Below, one piece after another: positions 13,877 through 14,711 of a DNA stretch of 14,711 nucleotides. Positions within the stretch are counted from its first letter, which is position 1, and every line of letters starts with the position of its first letter. Location: the NCBI GenBank assembly GCA_964371555.1, contig CAYJMQ010000049.1, forward strand, positions 1 to 14,711. Direction: 5' to 3'. The translations under genes were made by a program, and so were the position numbers. The DNA comes from CAYJMQ01 sp964371555. Its GTDB lineage: Bacteria > Bdellovibrionota > JACOXK01 > 2-02-FULL-40-11. The notes beneath the pieces were generated by a model. The model had not been told where the DNA came from and searched no databases. It saw nothing but the letters and a program-made list of their open reading frames with translations.

Positions 13877-14515
13877 TTAAACCTTTTTAAAATAATGAAA
13901 CACATAGAGCGATCCTTCAAAAACTTCTATCGACACCTTTTTTTGCATCATCCGGTTGCTCAGGCCGTGAGACCCAAATTTCAAAAGCTCATGATCGAGC
14001 GAATAATAAAAACCATCTATTTTTATCCGTGCTCCCCGGCGCCCCTCGGGGAGGATTGAAACGAGATCCCCAATATCTCCCGCAAACTTAAGTTTCTTTC
14101 TTGTAAAATAGATCTCCCCATCTTTAACCAATATCTTTGCATCGATCCTCGGCGGGATAATGGAGAGAAGATATAAATTAGCAAGCGCATGGTCGATTCT
14201 CCCCCCCAAGGCCCCCAGAATGATCAGTTCCCGGGGAGAAAACGAAAGCATATGCTCGAGCGCCAGCTCCGAATCAGATTTATTTTTATCCGGCGCGTAA
14301 GGATAAATATCTGTGTTTTTAAGACGGCGAATGGTCGCCTCTGAAATAGAATCGAGATCGCCAACCACAAAGGTCGGCTCCCATCCCAGTTTCAACGCAT
14401 GTTCGGCCCCCCCGTCCGCGGCGCCAATCACGGCAGCCCCCTGGATCATTTTTCGAATCTGTGGAGTTGCTTGAAGATCCCCCCCCAAAAAGAGCGCCCC
14501 TTTTTTCATGGTCAT
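13877..14515 (-). CDS. thiN: Thiamine pyrophosphokinase
   Basis: Transfers diphosphate from ATP to thiamine, giving thiamine diphosphate, in the cytoplasm. The 212-residue product shows ALFLGGDLQ (about 7-15), GAADGGAEHALKLGWEPTFVVGDLDSI (31-57), YAPDKNKSDSELALEHML (73-90) and LGALGGRIDHALANLYLL (100-117), the ordered motifs of the bacterial family; the C-terminal beta-domain follows with GDLVSILPEG. Length is normal. The ATG at 14515 has GAGGGG (14522-14527) at 6 nt; an ATG two codons later is possible. It starts 3 nt after the valS stop, so the two are probably cotranscribed. The reading frame contains runs of 7-8 G (for example 14479-14486 on the plus strand as C). Confidence 0.93.
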   Translation of the reverse strand: MTMKKGALFLGGDLQATPQIRKMIQGAAVIGAADGGAEHALKLGWEPTFVVGDLDSISEATIRRLKNTDIYPYAPDKNKSDSELALEHMLSFSPRELIILGALGGRIDHALANLYLLSIIPPRIDAKILVKDGEIYFTRKKLKFAGDIGDLVSILPEGRRGARIKIDGFYYSLDHELLKFGSHGLSNRMMQKKVSIEVFEGSLYVFHYFKKV

Positions 14516-14518
14516 GGA

Positions 14519-14711
14519 TTACCCCTCAATTCTTTTTAAGCCCTCTTTAATTTTTTGAACCCGTCGCTCAAGTTCTTCTGAACGCTGTTTTTCGCCTTGC
14601 ACAACATCGGTCGGCGCATTCTTCACAAATGAAGGATTGGAAAGCTTCTTTTGAAGCCCCTCGAGATCCCCCCTCACGCGAGAGAGCTCCTTTTGCAATC
14701 TTTTCCTTTCC
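14519..14711 (-). CDS. valS: Valyl-tRNA synthetase, C-terminal end (partial)
   Basis: Only the last 64 codons are in the window; the gene continues past the right edge. The peptide reads ...LQKELSRVRGDLEGLQKKLS then NPSFVKNAPTDVVQGEKQRSEEL..., which is the C-terminal coiled-coil tRNA-binding arm of ValRS, including the characteristic KLSNxxFVxxAPxxVV segment. The enzyme charges tRNA-Val. It ends with TAA at 14519-14521, 3 nt before thiN on the same strand, and thiN's ribosome site lies within its last codons. Confidence 0.9.
   Translation of the reverse strand, partial: ERKRLQKELSRVRGDLEGLQKKLSNPSFVKNAPTDVVQGEKQRSEELERRVQKIKEGLKRIEG

Overview
The window looks like a chromosomal segment of a diderm (Gram-negative) bacterium. 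It encodes two predicted outer-membrane beta-barrel proteins with signal peptides, a full site-2-protease envelope gene (rseP) and the MEP isoprenoid enzyme Dxr. The short, Thermus-type EF-Ts, the DUF1207-type protein and the DUF4143 ATPase would fit several deltaproteobacteria-like or other little-cultured diderm lineages. I cannot resolve the phylum from sequence alone. Coding density is very high: the longest stretches without an assigned gene are about 187 bases (12868-13054) and 158 bases (1834-1991). No tRNA, rRNA, CRISPR array or recognisable transposase is visible.

Layout. The core is a long minus-strand run, in transcription order: mreB (11091-10057), rpsB, tsf, pyrH, frr, uppS, cdsA, dxr, rseP, tsaB (ending at 1992). 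Most junctions are tight or overlapping: tsf/pyrH 59 nt, frr/uppS 8 nt, uppS/cdsA 11 nt, cdsA/dxr 4 nt, and rseP/tsaB 1 nt apart. The main breaks are a 69-nt gap before rpsB and a 118-nt gap before rseP that holds two strong hairpins. Downstream on the same strand, after a spacer with a good -10 box, lie a porin-like barrel gene (1833-664) and a small secreted coiled-coil protein gene (574-53). At the right edge, also on the minus strand, the C-terminal end of valS is followed by thiN.

The accessory part is 11.1-13.9 kb. hpt (+) diverges from mreB. A DUF4143/AAA ATPase gene (-) is bracketed by imperfect direct repeats (11653-11700 and 12939-12970), one of which spans the hpt stop codon and the ATPase stop codon. 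A DUF1207-like outer-membrane gene (+) follows, whose signal peptide is encoded in frame but has no ATG/GTG/TTG in front of it. Together these suggest that the ATPase arrived as a small insertion, or through rearrangement, and disturbed the 5' end of its neighbour.

Functionally the core run links translation (S2, EF-Ts, ribosome recycling factor, t6A tRNA modification by TsaB), UMP supply (PyrH), the lipid and undecaprenyl carrier supply for the envelope (Dxr, UppS, CdsA), cell shape (MreB) and envelope-stress proteolysis (RseP). hpt and thiN add purine salvage and thiamine diphosphate synthesis. No clearly new multi-gene system is present. The points most worth a second look are the repeat-flanked ATPase, the start-less DUF1207 gene, the 59-nt tsf/pyrH overlap, the dxr-rseP hairpins and the apparent third PDZ repeat in RseP.
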